Assembly: GCF_018449515.1 (NCBI RefSeq)
Contig: NZ_JAAVUQ010000015.1
Location: forward strand, 1 to 64,000
DNA from: Caballeronia sp. dw_19
Lineage (GTDB): Bacteria; Pseudomonadota; Gammaproteobacteria; Burkholderiales; Burkholderiaceae
Length of the DNA: 64,000 nt
Direction of reading: 5' to 3'
In this document: positions 15,411 to 24,488 of the stretch, in pieces
Numbering within the stretch: position 1 is the first letter of the stretch
Layout of the letters: each line of letters begins with the position of its first letter
The notes under the pieces: model-generated
What the model saw: the letters and a program-made list of their open reading frames with translations, nothing else
The model's database searches: none
Told to the model about the DNA's origin: nothing
Made by a program: the position numbers and the translations under genes

Positions 15411-17183
15411 TCACACAGCGAAGCGGTAAAACGAGAACGGCAGGTCCACGTCGTCTTGTCGTGGCGCGGTATTGTCCTGCCTGTGTCTGCTGAACGCCGG
15501 CTTGGGAACAGCGTCGATCAGGCTGCGCGTATAAGCATGCGCGGGACGGGACCAGATGCTTTCGTGGTCGCCGGATTCCACAATCTTGCCGGTGTTCATC
15601 ACCAGCACGCGATCGGCTATATAGCGAACCACGGAAAGATCGTGCGAGATGAACAGGTAGGAGAGCCCGAGCGATTGCTTCAACTCAACAAGCAAGTTCA
15701 GCACTTGCGCGCGGATGGAGACGTCGAGCGCGGAAACTGGTTCATCGCAGATCACGAGCTTCGGCTGCAGCACCAGGGCGCGCGCAATCCCGATCCTCTG
15801 CCGCTGGCCGCCCGAAAACTCGTGCGCGAAACGCTGCAGCGATTTTGACGCGAGCCCCACGCGATCCGTGATGTCCGCTATGCGCCGGCGCCTTTCATGT
15901 TTGTCAGCAACACCATGGACGATTAGCGCGGCATCGAGAATATCCAGCACGCGCTGGCGCGGATTCAATGACGCGTACGGGTCCTGGAAGATCATCTGGA
16001 TCTTCGGGCGAATTGCGCGCAGCTTGCTGCCGCCCAGATGCGTAATGTCCTGGCCGTCGAGGCTGATGGTGCCGCTCGTCGACTGGATCAGCCGCAGGAT
16101 GGTCCGGGACAGCGTGGACTTTCCGCATCCCGACTCACCGACCAGACCGACCGTTTCGTCGTGACCGACATCGAACGACACGCCGTCAACCACATTGCCC
16201 TTGTCGTAACGCGTGACGAGGTCGCGCACGGCGAGCAGCGGTGCCCGGTTGTCCGCTGCCGGCGCGCGAACATACGGACTGCGCGTGAAGACGATATTCG
16301 GCGCGCTCGCAATGCGTTCATCGCTGAGCGAGAAGTCGCGCAGGCCGGTGTCCGTGTCGATGTGCGTGCGAATCTCGGTGAGACGGCGCGTGCGATAGTG
16401 CAGATCCTGGTCGAGCGTGAGCGACGCCCCCAGCAATCCCTTGGTGTACGGGTGACGCGGTTGCGTGAAGATGCGCTGGGTCGCGCCGTCCTCCACGGCT
16501 TCGCCGCTATACATTACCGCGACGCGGTTCGCATACTGGCCGACCACGCCGAGATCATGCGTAATGAGCAGCACGGCCATCGACAAGTCGCGGCGTAGCG
16601 AATCGAGCAGTTGCAGGATCTGCGCCTGGATGGTGACATCGAGCGCGGTCGTGGGTTCGTCGGCAATCAGCAAGCGCGGCCGGCATGCCACGGCCATCGC
16701 AATCATCACGCGCTGGCGCTGGCCGCCCGACAAACTGTGCGGATAATCGTGCGCACGTTTGGCGGGTTCCGGCAGCCTCACCAGATCGAGCAATTCGGTC
16801 GCGCGCTTCCAGGCGGCATCGGCTGATAGCGGCTCGTGCCGGCGCAGCACTTCCACAATCTGGTTTCCTACCGTCATCACCGGATTCAGGCAGGTCATCG
16901 GCTCCTGAAAAATCATCGAGATCGCGTTGCCGCGGATCGAGCGCATGGTCGTCTTTGACAGACCGACCAAGTCACGACCCTCGAAATCGATCCTGCCTTC
17001 GAGCGTGGCGCTGGATGGCAACAACTGCATGATCGCGAGCGCGGTAGTGGACTTGCCGCAACCCGATTCACCGACGAGCGCGAGCATTTCGTTCTCGTGC
17101 ACTATGAAGCTCAGGTTGTTCACTGCATGCTGCGCGCCGAAGTGCACCGCGAGCCGATCAACTTCCAGTATTGGTTTCATCAT
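15411..17183 (-). CDS. Fused double ATPase subunit of a peptide-type ABC transporter
   Basis: A 590-residue fusion of DppD- and DppF-like ATPases. Walker A GESGCGKST occurs at residues 38-46 and again near 355. Signatures LSGGQRQR and FSGGQRQR and Walker B LLIADEPTTALD and LVICDEPVSALD are each intact, and each half ends with the oligopeptide-transporter C-terminal extension with HPYTKGL or HAYTRSL. It energises uptake by the two permeases immediately upstream. The ATG at 17183 overlaps the permease stop by 4 bases. A much longer open frame continues upstream but is the permease read in another frame. The two ATPase halves are fused as in GsiA-like systems. Confidence 0.92.
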   Translation of the reverse strand: MMKPILEVDRLAVHFGAQHAVNNLSFIVHENEMLALVGESGCGKSTTALAIMQLLPSSATLEGRIDFEGRDLVGLSKTTMRSIRGNAISMIFQEPMTCLNPVMTVGNQIVEVLRRHEPLSADAAWKRATELLDLVRLPEPAKRAHDYPHSLSGGQRQRVMIAMAVACRPRLLIADEPTTALDVTIQAQILQLLDSLRRDLSMAVLLITHDLGVVGQYANRVAVMYSGEAVEDGATQRIFTQPRHPYTKGLLGASLTLDQDLHYRTRRLTEIRTHIDTDTGLRDFSLSDERIASAPNIVFTRSPYVRAPAADNRAPLLAVRDLVTRYDKGNVVDGVSFDVGHDETVGLVGESGCGKSTLSRTILRLIQSTSGTISLDGQDITHLGGSKLRAIRPKIQMIFQDPYASLNPRQRVLDILDAALIVHGVADKHERRRRIADITDRVGLASKSLQRFAHEFSGGQRQRIGIARALVLQPKLVICDEPVSALDVSIRAQVLNLLVELKQSLGLSYLFISHDLSVVRYIADRVLVMNTGKIVESGDHESIWSRPAHAYTRSLIDAVPKPAFSRHRQDNTAPRQDDVDLPFSFYRFAV

Positions 17184-18235
17184 GAACGCTCGGCGAGGCG
17201 CGGGTTGAGGGCGTCGTTGAGGCCGTCGCCGAGCAGGTTCAGCGCGAGCACCGTCAGCACGAGCGCGCCTCCCGGCAAGGCGGTCAGGTACCACGCAGTG
17301 CGTAGCATTTCGCGGCCGTCGCCAATCATGCTGCCCCAGCTCACCACGTTCGGGTCGCCCATGCCCAGGAACGACAGCGCGGACTCCATGAGAATGGCGG
17401 TGGCCACCATGACAGAGGTCGTCACGATGATGGGCGGCAGCGCGTTCGGCAGTATCTCGCGCCAGATGATGCGGGCGTGGCCGAAGCCCAGGCTGCGGGC
17501 AGCCATCACGAAGTCGCTCTGCACGAGTGAGCGGAATTCCGCCCGGACGAGGCGCGTGATGGTGGGCCACGAGGTGACGCCGATCGCAAGCGAAATGACT
17601 GTCATGGAGGGATGTCCGATCGACACGATCACGATCACGAACAGGAACGACGGCGTGGTCTGGAATAGTTCGGTCACGCGCATGAGGATGTCGTCGACCC
17701 AGCCACCGAAGTATCCGGCGAGCGCGCCGACCAGCGTGCCGATCACCACGCCGATCAGCGCGGCCGTCACGCCGATGGCGAGCGACGCGCGGCTGCCATG
17801 CGCGAGTTCCGCGAGCACGTCGCGGCCGAGGGAGTCCGTGCCTAACCAGTATTGCGGGTCCTGTCCCGGAGCGAGCAAAGGTTGCCCGACGATATCGAGC
17901 GGATCGCCGGGAAGGAGCCTGCCGGCGAACAGTGCAATGAGAAGCAGCGCAAGCAGCAACGCGGCGCCGCTCACGACAGAAGGATTGCGCGCGAGCGCTT
18001 TGAGCGCAGGCCAGCGGCGCGCTTCCGAATGTTCCGGCGAAACGTCGCTCGGCCCGCGGCCAAAGCGCCCGAAGCGACCAAATCGTCCAAGCCACAGGGT
18101 GGTGAACTGGCTGCGCCAACTACTGCGCTCATGCTTTACAGCGGAGTCGCGCAAGTGCCGGTTGGCACCCGGCTGGACCGGAGCACTATCGGCGTGTTCG
18201 AGCGGCGAATCGAGAGGCGAGTGATTAGATGACAT
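17180..18235 (-). CDS. DppC-like ABC transporter permease
   Basis: A 351-residue inner membrane permease with a long N-terminal cytoplasmic part containing a GRFGRFGRFGRG repeat. The first membrane helix starts near residue 90, then come YWLGTDSLGRDVLAELAHGSRASL, the hallmark of DppC/OppC proteins, and four more helices. The EAA-type loop ARSLGFGHARIIWREILPNA contacts the ATPase. The ATG at 18235 lies 10 bases past the stop of the DppB-like gene. It pairs with the DppB-like gene and the fused ATPase in one operon. Confidence 0.9.
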   Translation of the reverse strand: MSSNHSPLDSPLEHADSAPVQPGANRHLRDSAVKHERSSWRSQFTTLWLGRFGRFGRFGRGPSDVSPEHSEARRWPALKALARNPSVVSGAALLLALLLIALFAGRLLPGDPLDIVGQPLLAPGQDPQYWLGTDSLGRDVLAELAHGSRASLAIGVTAALIGVVIGTLVGALAGYFGGWVDDILMRVTELFQTTPSFLFVIVIVSIGHPSMTVISLAIGVTSWPTITRLVRAEFRSLVQSDFVMAARSLGFGHARIIWREILPNALPPIIVTTSVMVATAILMESALSFLGMGDPNVVSWGSMIGDGREMLRTAWYLTALPGGALVLTVLALNLLGDGLNDALNPRLAERS

Positions 18236-18245
18236 AGGGGACTTT

Positions 18246-19238
18246 TTAACGAAGCGCGATGCGCGGGTCGAGCCAGGCGTGCAGCAGATCAACGAGTACG
18301 TTGGCCACGATCACGAGCATGGACGACAGCAACAACACGCCAAGCAGCACGTTGTAGTCGCGGCCTTGTACGGCTTCGAGCGCGAGGCGCCCGAGTCCGG
18401 GCCAGCTAAAGACGGTCTCTATCACGGCGGCGCCGCCGAGCAGATTACCCAGGTGCATGCTGGCCACGGTGGTGATCGGCAACAGGGCGTTGCGCAGCAC
18501 GTGGCGCACGGTCACGAAAAGCGGATGCAGGCCCTTGGCCTGCGCGGTGCGCACATAGTCCTGGCGTTGGACTTCGAGCATGGCGACGCGGGTGAGGCGG
18601 GCGTAGATCGCGACGAAGAAGCTTGCCAGCGCGAGCGCGGGCAGCACGGCGTGACTGGCGCGATCCACGAACCAGTCCCAGCCGTTGAGATTCACACCGA
18701 GCGTCATGTCCCCACCGCTCGGCAGCCATCCGAGCTTGACCGAGAACAGCACGATTGCCATGAGCGCGAGCCAGAAGCCGGGCATGGAATAAAGCACTAG
18801 CGCAAGAAACGACAGCACGCGATCGGGCCACTTGCCGGCCCAGGTTGCCATCGCCACGCCGATGATAATGCCGGCCACGATGGCGAACACCAGCGCACTC
18901 ACCATGAGGATCAGCGTATTCGGCAGGCGGGCCATGATCAACGTCATGACCGGCGTATTGAAGCGCGGCGAAAATCCCAAGCTGAAGTGCGAAAGATGCT
19001 TCAAGTATGCAAGCAACTGTTGCCACAGGGTCAGGTCGAGGCCGAAGTGGTGACGCATCATCGCCATGGTCTCGGCGGTGGCCGAGCCCGATTCGCCTGC
19101 CAGCACATCGGCGGCGTCACCAGGCACCAGCTGCAGCAGCGCGAAATTGAGCACCACGACTGCTATCACCGTCGGTACGGCTTGCGCTCCAGTGCGGCGC
19201 AAACGCAGCGCCACGCGTTTCAAGTTAGAGGAATGCAT
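18246..19238 (-). CDS. DppB-like ABC transporter permease
   Basis: A 330-residue permease with an N-terminal membrane helix followed by LVPGDAADVLAGE, a large periplasmic loop, and five more helices. It has the EAA loop AQAKGLHPLFVTVRHVLRNALLP and the typical C-terminus with DLLHAWLDPRIAL. It belongs to the dipeptide/nickel family. It lies 15 bases after binding protein C and 10 bases before the DppC-like gene, so SBP-DppB-DppC-ATPase form one complete transporter operon. Confidence 0.92.
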   Translation of the reverse strand: MHSSNLKRVALRLRRTGAQAVPTVIAVVVLNFALLQLVPGDAADVLAGESGSATAETMAMMRHHFGLDLTLWQQLLAYLKHLSHFSLGFSPRFNTPVMTLIMARLPNTLILMVSALVFAIVAGIIIGVAMATWAGKWPDRVLSFLALVLYSMPGFWLALMAIVLFSVKLGWLPSGGDMTLGVNLNGWDWFVDRASHAVLPALALASFFVAIYARLTRVAMLEVQRQDYVRTAQAKGLHPLFVTVRHVLRNALLPITTVASMHLGNLLGGAAVIETVFSWPGLGRLALEAVQGRDYNVLLGVLLLSSMLVIVANVLVDLLHAWLDPRIALR

Positions 19239-19253
19239 GCGATCGGTTCCGGT

Positions 19254-20867
19254 TCAGGGACTCAGGTACACGTCGGAGAAATTCGAATCAAGGCCGTCGG
19301 GCGACGTGGTGTGGTTGTGCACGCGCCTGTTGTAAATGGTCACCTGTTGTTGCTCGACCAGGTTCACATCGGGGAGATCACGCCCCACGATCTGCTGGAA
19401 CTGCCCGAACAGTTGTTTGCGCTTAGCCTCGTTGGGCTCGACCGCCGCTTGCTCGAGCAAGCGGTCAACCTCCGGATTGCTGTAGCCGGACGCGTTCGTG
19501 AACGGCACACCTTTGCGGATGCTTTGCGACCAGTAAAGACGTTGGACTCCGACGGTCGGATCGAAGAGATTGCTCATGCCGTTGACCGCGATATCGAAGT
19601 CATGGTCCGAATAGACGCGCCTGAGGTAGGACGGCAGGTCCTGGTTGCGAATCGTCACCGAGACGCCGATCTTCGCGAGCGCCGAACGCAGGTAGGCAGC
19701 CGTGCGCTGCGGGATATCGCTGATTGGCAACGGATCGACAATGACACTGAAACGCACGCCGTCGCTGTTGCGGGGAAGTCCTGCGGCATCGAGCAGCGCG
19801 TTGGCCTTGGCTACATCGAAGGGGTAGGGGGTGAGTGTCGGATCGTGATACGGGCCTTCAGGAATAATCGGACTGCTTAGCACACTCGCATAGCCGTAGT
19901 AGATCGTCTTCGCGATCACATTGCGGTCGATCGCCCGCGCAATCGCCTGGCGTACAGCGGGCACTTTCAGGTACTGGTTGCTTAGGTTGAACTCCACCCG
20001 CACCACGCCGGCTTCGAACTCATAGCCGCGCGTTTCAATGCCGAGCTTCGGATTCTGCTTGAGCCGGGCGATGTCGGAAAGCGGTATCGGCGTATTGCCG
20101 CCCAGGTCGACGGAACCCGTCTCGAACGCGATCGAGCGTGCCGGCGCGTCTGGAATCAGCTTGACGATTATCTTGTCGAGATAAGGCTTCGGTTTGTCCC
20201 AGTAGTCCGGATTCCGCTCATATTCGATGTAGCTGCCACGCACCCATTTCACGAACCTGAACGGCCCCGTGCCGATGGGCGCGTTGTTGTTCTGGTTCGA
20301 AAACGGGTCGGTTCCCTCATAGACATGTTTGGGCACGATCGGCGATTCGCTCGCTGAAAACGCCTTGATGAGGAAAGGCGAAGGCTTCGACAGCACAAGC
20401 ACGGCGGTGAACGCATCGGGTGTCCTGACTTCCATCACGTTCGCAAAGGTGCTCTTGCCGCGCGGATGCACACGCTTGAGCAGTTCGATGGAGTAAGCAA
20501 CGTCGGCTGACGTAAAGTCCTGTCCGTCGTGCCACTTCACTCCATGGCGCAGGTGGAACGTGTACTGCAGGCCGTCCGGACTGATCGACCAGGACGTCGC
20601 GAGTTGAGGCCCGGGGTGCAGGGCAAAGTCATAGGTCAGGAGCCCCTCGGTGACCTTCGTGCTGACCTTGAGGGTCGGCACGGCCGTGTTGGTCAGGTCG
20701 ACGAGGGTAGGCGGCTCGGGGTCGACCACGAAATTGAGCGTGCCGCCGCGTACCGGCTGCGAAACGTCGGCAGCGGTTGCACCTGGGGACGAGCCCGCGA
20801 TTAGCAAGGCGGTGCTGGCAACCATGCAGGCGATAATGAACCGCCGCGGCGGCAACGCAAATCTCAT
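19254..20867 (-). CDS. Family 5 extracellular solute-binding protein, copy C
   Basis: A 537-residue periplasmic binding protein. The N-terminus PPRRFIIACMVASTALL with a following AAD is a signal peptide; the paired arginines leave Sec or Tat open. Family signatures are GKSTFANVMEVRTPD, NNAPIGTGPFRFVKW and ERNPDYWDKP. It is the binding protein cotranscribed with the DppBC-like permeases and the fused ATPase. It is closer to copy D (39763-41406) than to copies A or B, judging from shared segments such as FDPTVGVQRLYWS. A DszB-like gene lies 63 bases upstream on the same strand. Confidence 0.9.
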   Translation of the reverse strand: MRFALPPRRFIIACMVASTALLIAGSSPGATAADVSQPVRGGTLNFVVDPEPPTLVDLTNTAVPTLKVSTKVTEGLLTYDFALHPGPQLATSWSISPDGLQYTFHLRHGVKWHDGQDFTSADVAYSIELLKRVHPRGKSTFANVMEVRTPDAFTAVLVLSKPSPFLIKAFSASESPIVPKHVYEGTDPFSNQNNNAPIGTGPFRFVKWVRGSYIEYERNPDYWDKPKPYLDKIIVKLIPDAPARSIAFETGSVDLGGNTPIPLSDIARLKQNPKLGIETRGYEFEAGVVRVEFNLSNQYLKVPAVRQAIARAIDRNVIAKTIYYGYASVLSSPIIPEGPYHDPTLTPYPFDVAKANALLDAAGLPRNSDGVRFSVIVDPLPISDIPQRTAAYLRSALAKIGVSVTIRNQDLPSYLRRVYSDHDFDIAVNGMSNLFDPTVGVQRLYWSQSIRKGVPFTNASGYSNPEVDRLLEQAAVEPNEAKRKQLFGQFQQIVGRDLPDVNLVEQQQVTIYNRRVHNHTTSPDGLDSNFSDVYLSP

Positions 20868-20930
20868 CGATGAAATCCTGGTGCGTGAAAGTGGGGCCGG
20901 GGTTATCAGGCCGAGTTATTACGCTGGTTA

Positions 20931-22022
20931 TTACGCCGGGACCGCGAGATGTCGTTCCGCCAGCAGCGCGCGAGCCGCCGCGAGCGGCACGGGATCGATC
21001 CAGCTTGCTATATCGAAGTCTTGTGCAATAAATTCGTGCTTGAACAGAAACCGCTTGAAGTGATCGAGCGCCGCTATCGCGTTGCGATCGAGGCCAATCT
21101 GTAGTTGCGTCGCCAGTTGCGAACCGTAAGCATGTTTCGCCCAATGCTCGGCCGAGCGGGTTTCGCGCGCGACATAAGCGGTTGCATCCTGTGGATGCGC
21201 GCTTGCCCATTCGCCCGCCTGAATGGCTCGCGACAGCACGCGTGCAACCAGGTCGGGGCGTTCGCGCAACAACCCGGCATCGACCGTCAACGGCCGCGGT
21301 GTGCCGTTATTTGCATGGGCGAGGCGGTCCGGCTGGTCGCTGAGATCGACGATCGCGCGGGCGCCAATCAGATTCGCCGCTTCCAGTCCGCTCGCGCCCT
21401 TCACGAAGACCGCGTCGACTTCATCGCGTACCAGCGCAAGCGCTTCGAAGCTGAATTCCTGCCCACGTTCGGTCGCGAGCAATCGCGCTGCGCCGCTATC
21501 GAGTACGGCGGGTTCATCGGCGAGACCACGCGGCGCGGTCGGAAGATCGACCAGTTTCACGTCGTCAAGCGTGAGGCCCACAGCGCCGAGCAGTGTGACG
21601 AAGCCGCGCAGCGCCGTTGCGCGATGAAAGTCGACCACCTTCGCGCGAGTGTTGCGCGGCAGGCCGAAGCGTAGTCCGCGCAGGTCGGCCGGTCCTTCAA
21701 TACCGGTTGAAGGCAATGCGACCAGTCCCTGGAATTCGTCTACCCACGAGAGCCCGATCACGCGCGTGTCCGCACCTTGCGCCCGCGCCCAGAGCGCGGG
21801 AATGTTGCCGCCCTGGCGAAACGAATGCGCTTGCGAATGCGTGAAGTGCGATTGCCGGATCACCGGGTCGCTGGAATCCTGCAACGCCTGGATGTCGATA
21901 CCATCGTTGCGAAACTCATCCTGCAGCCAACCTTGCTGGATGGCGATGCCAAACGGTGTGGGAGCGGGGCAACGCGTGTACCAGAGACGTTTGACGGGCG
22001 TGTTCTCGGTCGATTGGGTCAT
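20931..22022 (-). CDS. DszB-like sulfinate desulfinase homolog, copy 2
   Basis: A 363-residue cytoplasmic protein, paralog of 10440-11480. Cys18 in YTRCPAP, His59 and Arg69 reproduce the DszB catalytic Cys-His-Arg set, with the same ten-residue His-Arg spacing and an RQGGNIP version of the RxGG motif. Later segments GPADLRGLRFGLP, VRDEVDAVFVKG and LLRERPDLVARVL follow the desulfinase pattern. No signal peptide is present. The ATG at 22022 is at the start of conservation; about 53 upstream codons are not conserved. It precedes the SBP-permease-ATPase operon and follows the aldo/keto reductase by 195 bases, all on one strand. The predicted reaction is release of sulfite from a sulfinate; the substrate is not known. 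Confidence 0.77.
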   Translation of the reverse strand: MTQSTENTPVKRLWYTRCPAPTPFGIAIQQGWLQDEFRNDGIDIQALQDSSDPVIRQSHFTHSQAHSFRQGGNIPALWARAQGADTRVIGLSWVDEFQGLVALPSTGIEGPADLRGLRFGLPRNTRAKVVDFHRATALRGFVTLLGAVGLTLDDVKLVDLPTAPRGLADEPAVLDSGAARLLATERGQEFSFEALALVRDEVDAVFVKGASGLEAANLIGARAIVDLSDQPDRLAHANNGTPRPLTVDAGLLRERPDLVARVLSRAIQAGEWASAHPQDATAYVARETRSAEHWAKHAYGSQLATQLQIGLDRNAIAALDHFKRFLFKHEFIAQDFDIASWIDPVPLAAARALLAERHLAVPA

Positions 22023-22217
22023 GGCGCATCCAGGGAAAGTAGGGTTCGAGCGAAGTGGGCAACGCTTCGCTCCGTGACCTTTGCGAAGCAGTACAGCTTT
22101 TGATCTTAGAGAGTCGCGATGACGTCGCATACGAAGCATTCGTCGTAAATATATGAGGCGGATGCTGATATCCGAAGTCATCGGAATACGGTTTCATGTA
22201 CGGCCTTTCGTGCGGCC

Positions 22218-23252
22218 TCACGTGTTAAGGGACGTCCTCGGCTGACGGCCAAAGAACGGGTGGCCCGGATCGTTGAAGCCCGGTGTGGACGCATGGCCCG
22301 GCGTCACGAGAGAATCCACGAACGCTTCGTCCTCCGCAGTAAAGCGATACTCGAGCGCAGGCAAATAGTCGTCCCATTGCGCTTCAGTGCGCGGCCCGGT
22401 AATGGCCGCCGTGATCAGCTTGTTGTTCAGCACCCACGCGAGCGCGAATTGACCCGGTGTGATGCCGCGCTCTTCGGCATGACGCTTGACCTGCTGCGCA
22501 AGCGTCAGCGATTCGGGACGCCATTCTGTTTGTTGGAGGCGCTTGTCCTGCCGGCCGGCCCGCGTGCCGGCTTCGGGTGTCTGGTCAGGCTGGTACTTTG
22601 CTGTGAGCACGCCACGCGCAAGCGGGCTGTAAGGCACAACGCCAAGTCCATAATAATCAGCCGCTTCAAGCTGCTCGATTTCAACTTGCCGGTTTGCAAG
22701 GTTGTAGAGCGGCTGCGAAGCGATGGGCCGGTCGACGCCGAGTGCGTCGGCGGTACGGCTGAATTCGGCAAGCTTCCACGCGCGATGATTCGACAACCCG
22801 TAGTGACGGATCTTGCCCGCGCGAATCAGGTCGTCAAGTGCGCGGATCGTTTCCGCGACAGGCGTGTCGTGGTCTTCGCGATGGAGGTACAGCAAGTCGA
22901 TATAACCGCCGCCGAGACGCTTCAGGCTACGGTCCACGGCCTCGATGATGTACTTGCGTGATGCGCCGCGATCGTTCGGACCATCACCGCGCGGGCTGGC
23001 AATCTTCGTGGCCAGCACCCAGCTATAACGGCGGTCCGCGATCAGCCGGCCGACGACCTCCTCAGAGGCGCCGCCCGCGTAGCCGTCGGCGGTATCGATG
23101 AAATTGACGCCTTGTTCGAAGGCTTTTTCCGTGATGCGGCGCGCGGTTGGCTCGTCAGTCTGCCCGCCGAACATCATGGTGCCGAGGACCAGCGGTGACA
23201 CCTTGACGCCGCTACGGCCGAGGTTTCTATAAAAGTTGCGATGCGTTGTCAT
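22218..23252 (-). CDS. Aldo/keto reductase
   Basis: A 344-residue NADPH-dependent (beta/alpha)8 oxidoreductase. The catalytic tetrad can be read as Asp and Tyr in FIDTADGYAGG, Lys in LATKIASP and His in LLYLHREDHD. The GLSNHRAWKLAEF and YSPLARGVLTAKY segments are also typical. The ATG at 23252 begins TTHRNFYRNLGRSGVKVS, the standard start of the family; 15 upstream codons are dropped. It follows the second SfnG-like gene by 52 bases. It could reduce the aldehyde left after monooxygenase cleavage of a C-S bond, but this is context-based inference. Confidence 0.9.
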   Translation of the reverse strand: MTTHRNFYRNLGRSGVKVSPLVLGTMMFGGQTDEPTARRITEKAFEQGVNFIDTADGYAGGASEEVVGRLIADRRYSWVLATKIASPRGDGPNDRGASRKYIIEAVDRSLKRLGGGYIDLLYLHREDHDTPVAETIRALDDLIRAGKIRHYGLSNHRAWKLAEFSRTADALGVDRPIASQPLYNLANRQVEIEQLEAADYYGLGVVPYSPLARGVLTAKYQPDQTPEAGTRAGRQDKRLQQTEWRPESLTLAQQVKRHAEERGITPGQFALAWVLNNKLITAAITGPRTEAQWDDYLPALEYRFTAEDEAFVDSLVTPGHASTPGFNDPGHPFFGRQPRTSLNT

Positions 23253-23304
23253 TGGGTTCTCTCTCTGGTGTAAGTGAATGGAGATGCGTTGAATCAAATT
23301 CAGA

Positions 23305-24432
23305 TCAGAGCCGGAGACCGGCTTGCTTGAGCAAGGGCAGAATGCGATCGCCGAAATAGCCGAGTTCGGGGAGAAAGTCGTAGAAACCGAGCTGTACGCC
23401 GTCGATCCCCGTCTTCTTCAGCGCGACGAGTTGCTCGACCACTTGCTCGGGCGTCCCGATGATCTCGATGTTGCCGCCAAGTCCAAGTCCCTGTTTGTGC
23501 GATGCATCCCCGCGGCCGCGCCATGCATGCGCGTCGCTGTCATAACCGGCGAATGCTCCCTTGATGGCGTTGCGGGATATCGCATTGGCATACTCAATCG
23601 TTTCGCGCTCGGTGTCGCGGCTCACGATGACGGGATTGATCACGGTGCGCACGGTGCGGCCCACGCGTGCTGCTTGCGCCTTGATGTTGGCGATATGCGC
23701 GGGGAGGGTTTCCAGCGCGCTATCGATATGCGCGCCACCGGGACTCGTAATGAACACGATGTCCGAATATTTCGCAGCGAACGCGATACCCGCTTCGGAG
23801 CCGGTCGCGTTCACCAGCACCGGACGTCCGAAGAGCGGTTTCGGTGTGATGTAGCCGTTATGTACTTTCCAGGGCGACTTGCCTTCGAACGAGAAGTTTT
23901 CGGTATCGGTCCACAGCCGCTGGACGACATCGAATAGCTCGCTGGCAAGCTCATAACGCGTGTCGTGTTCGATGCGATCCCAGCCGAACATCTCATGCTC
24001 GACGGCACGATGCCCGGTGACAATGTTGATACCCCAGCGGCCCTTGGAGATGTGGTCGAGCGTGGCGCCGTACTTGGCCAGATGCAGCGGATGTATCGGG
24101 CCATAGAGCACGTGGATGGTCGAGATCAGCAGGATATTTTTTGTGATCGCGGCCATTGCGCCGAGTGCGACGAACGCATCAAGCGAGGCGTCGCCGTCAT
24201 AGCCGCCTTTTGGCAGCCATTGCGTTCGGCTGAACGCCAGTTCGAAGCCAAGATCGTCTGCCTTGCGCACCACCTCCGCGTTGTAATCGAAAGTCCAGGT
24301 GGAGGTGGTCGGGAACGTCGACAACCGGATGTCCTGCAGATTCAGGAAGACCCCCAGCATCAAGGGCTGCTTGAGCGCGTTGGCAAGCGGACTGCCGGGA
24401 ATGTCAGCTGGAGAAACCGTTTCGTATGTCAT
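23305..24432 (-). CDS. SfnG-like LLM-class flavin-dependent monooxygenase, copy 2
   Basis: A 375-residue enzyme nearly identical over most of its length to the one at 3893-5020, with the same NIVTGHRAVEHEMFG and LVNATGSEAG motifs. Differences cluster in the first 60 residues and in a short stretch near residue 290 (SRNAIKGAFAGYDSD against VANTVSSGDRNYDSD). AAGGAG lies 5 bases before the ATG at 24432; a TTG codon just upstream is disfavoured. It lies between the TonB-dependent receptor (56 bases upstream) and the aldo/keto reductase, so uptake and oxidation genes are physically joined. It needs reduced FMN from a reductase not found here. Confidence 0.87.
   Translation of the reverse strand: MTYETVSPADIPGSPLANALKQPLMLGVFLNLQDIRLSTFPTTSTWTFDYNAEVVRKADDLGFELAFSRTQWLPKGGYDGDASLDAFVALGAMAAITKNILLISTIHVLYGPIHPLHLAKYGATLDHISKGRWGINIVTGHRAVEHEMFGWDRIEHDTRYELASELFDVVQRLWTDTENFSFEGKSPWKVHNGYITPKPLFGRPVLVNATGSEAGIAFAAKYSDIVFITSPGGAHIDSALETLPAHIANIKAQAARVGRTVRTVINPVIVSRDTERETIEYANAISRNAIKGAFAGYDSDAHAWRGRGDASHKQGLGLGGNIEIIGTPEQVVEQLVALKKTGIDGVQLGFYDFLPELGYFGDRILPLLKQAGLRL
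23657..24021. repeat. 365-base identical tract shared with 4245-4609
   Basis: This is the partner of the tract inside the first SfnG-like gene; it is identical in sequence and orientation relative to the gene. Confidence 0.9.
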
Positions 24433-24488
24433 CAAAACTCCTTAATCGCCGAGCAGCATGAAGCCGTTTTCACGCGGTCTGGGCGGGA

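Noticed and set aside
17184..18119. N-terminal extension of the double ATPase
   Set aside because: The extension is the DppC-like gene read in the wrong frame; the ATPase begins at the ATGA overlap.
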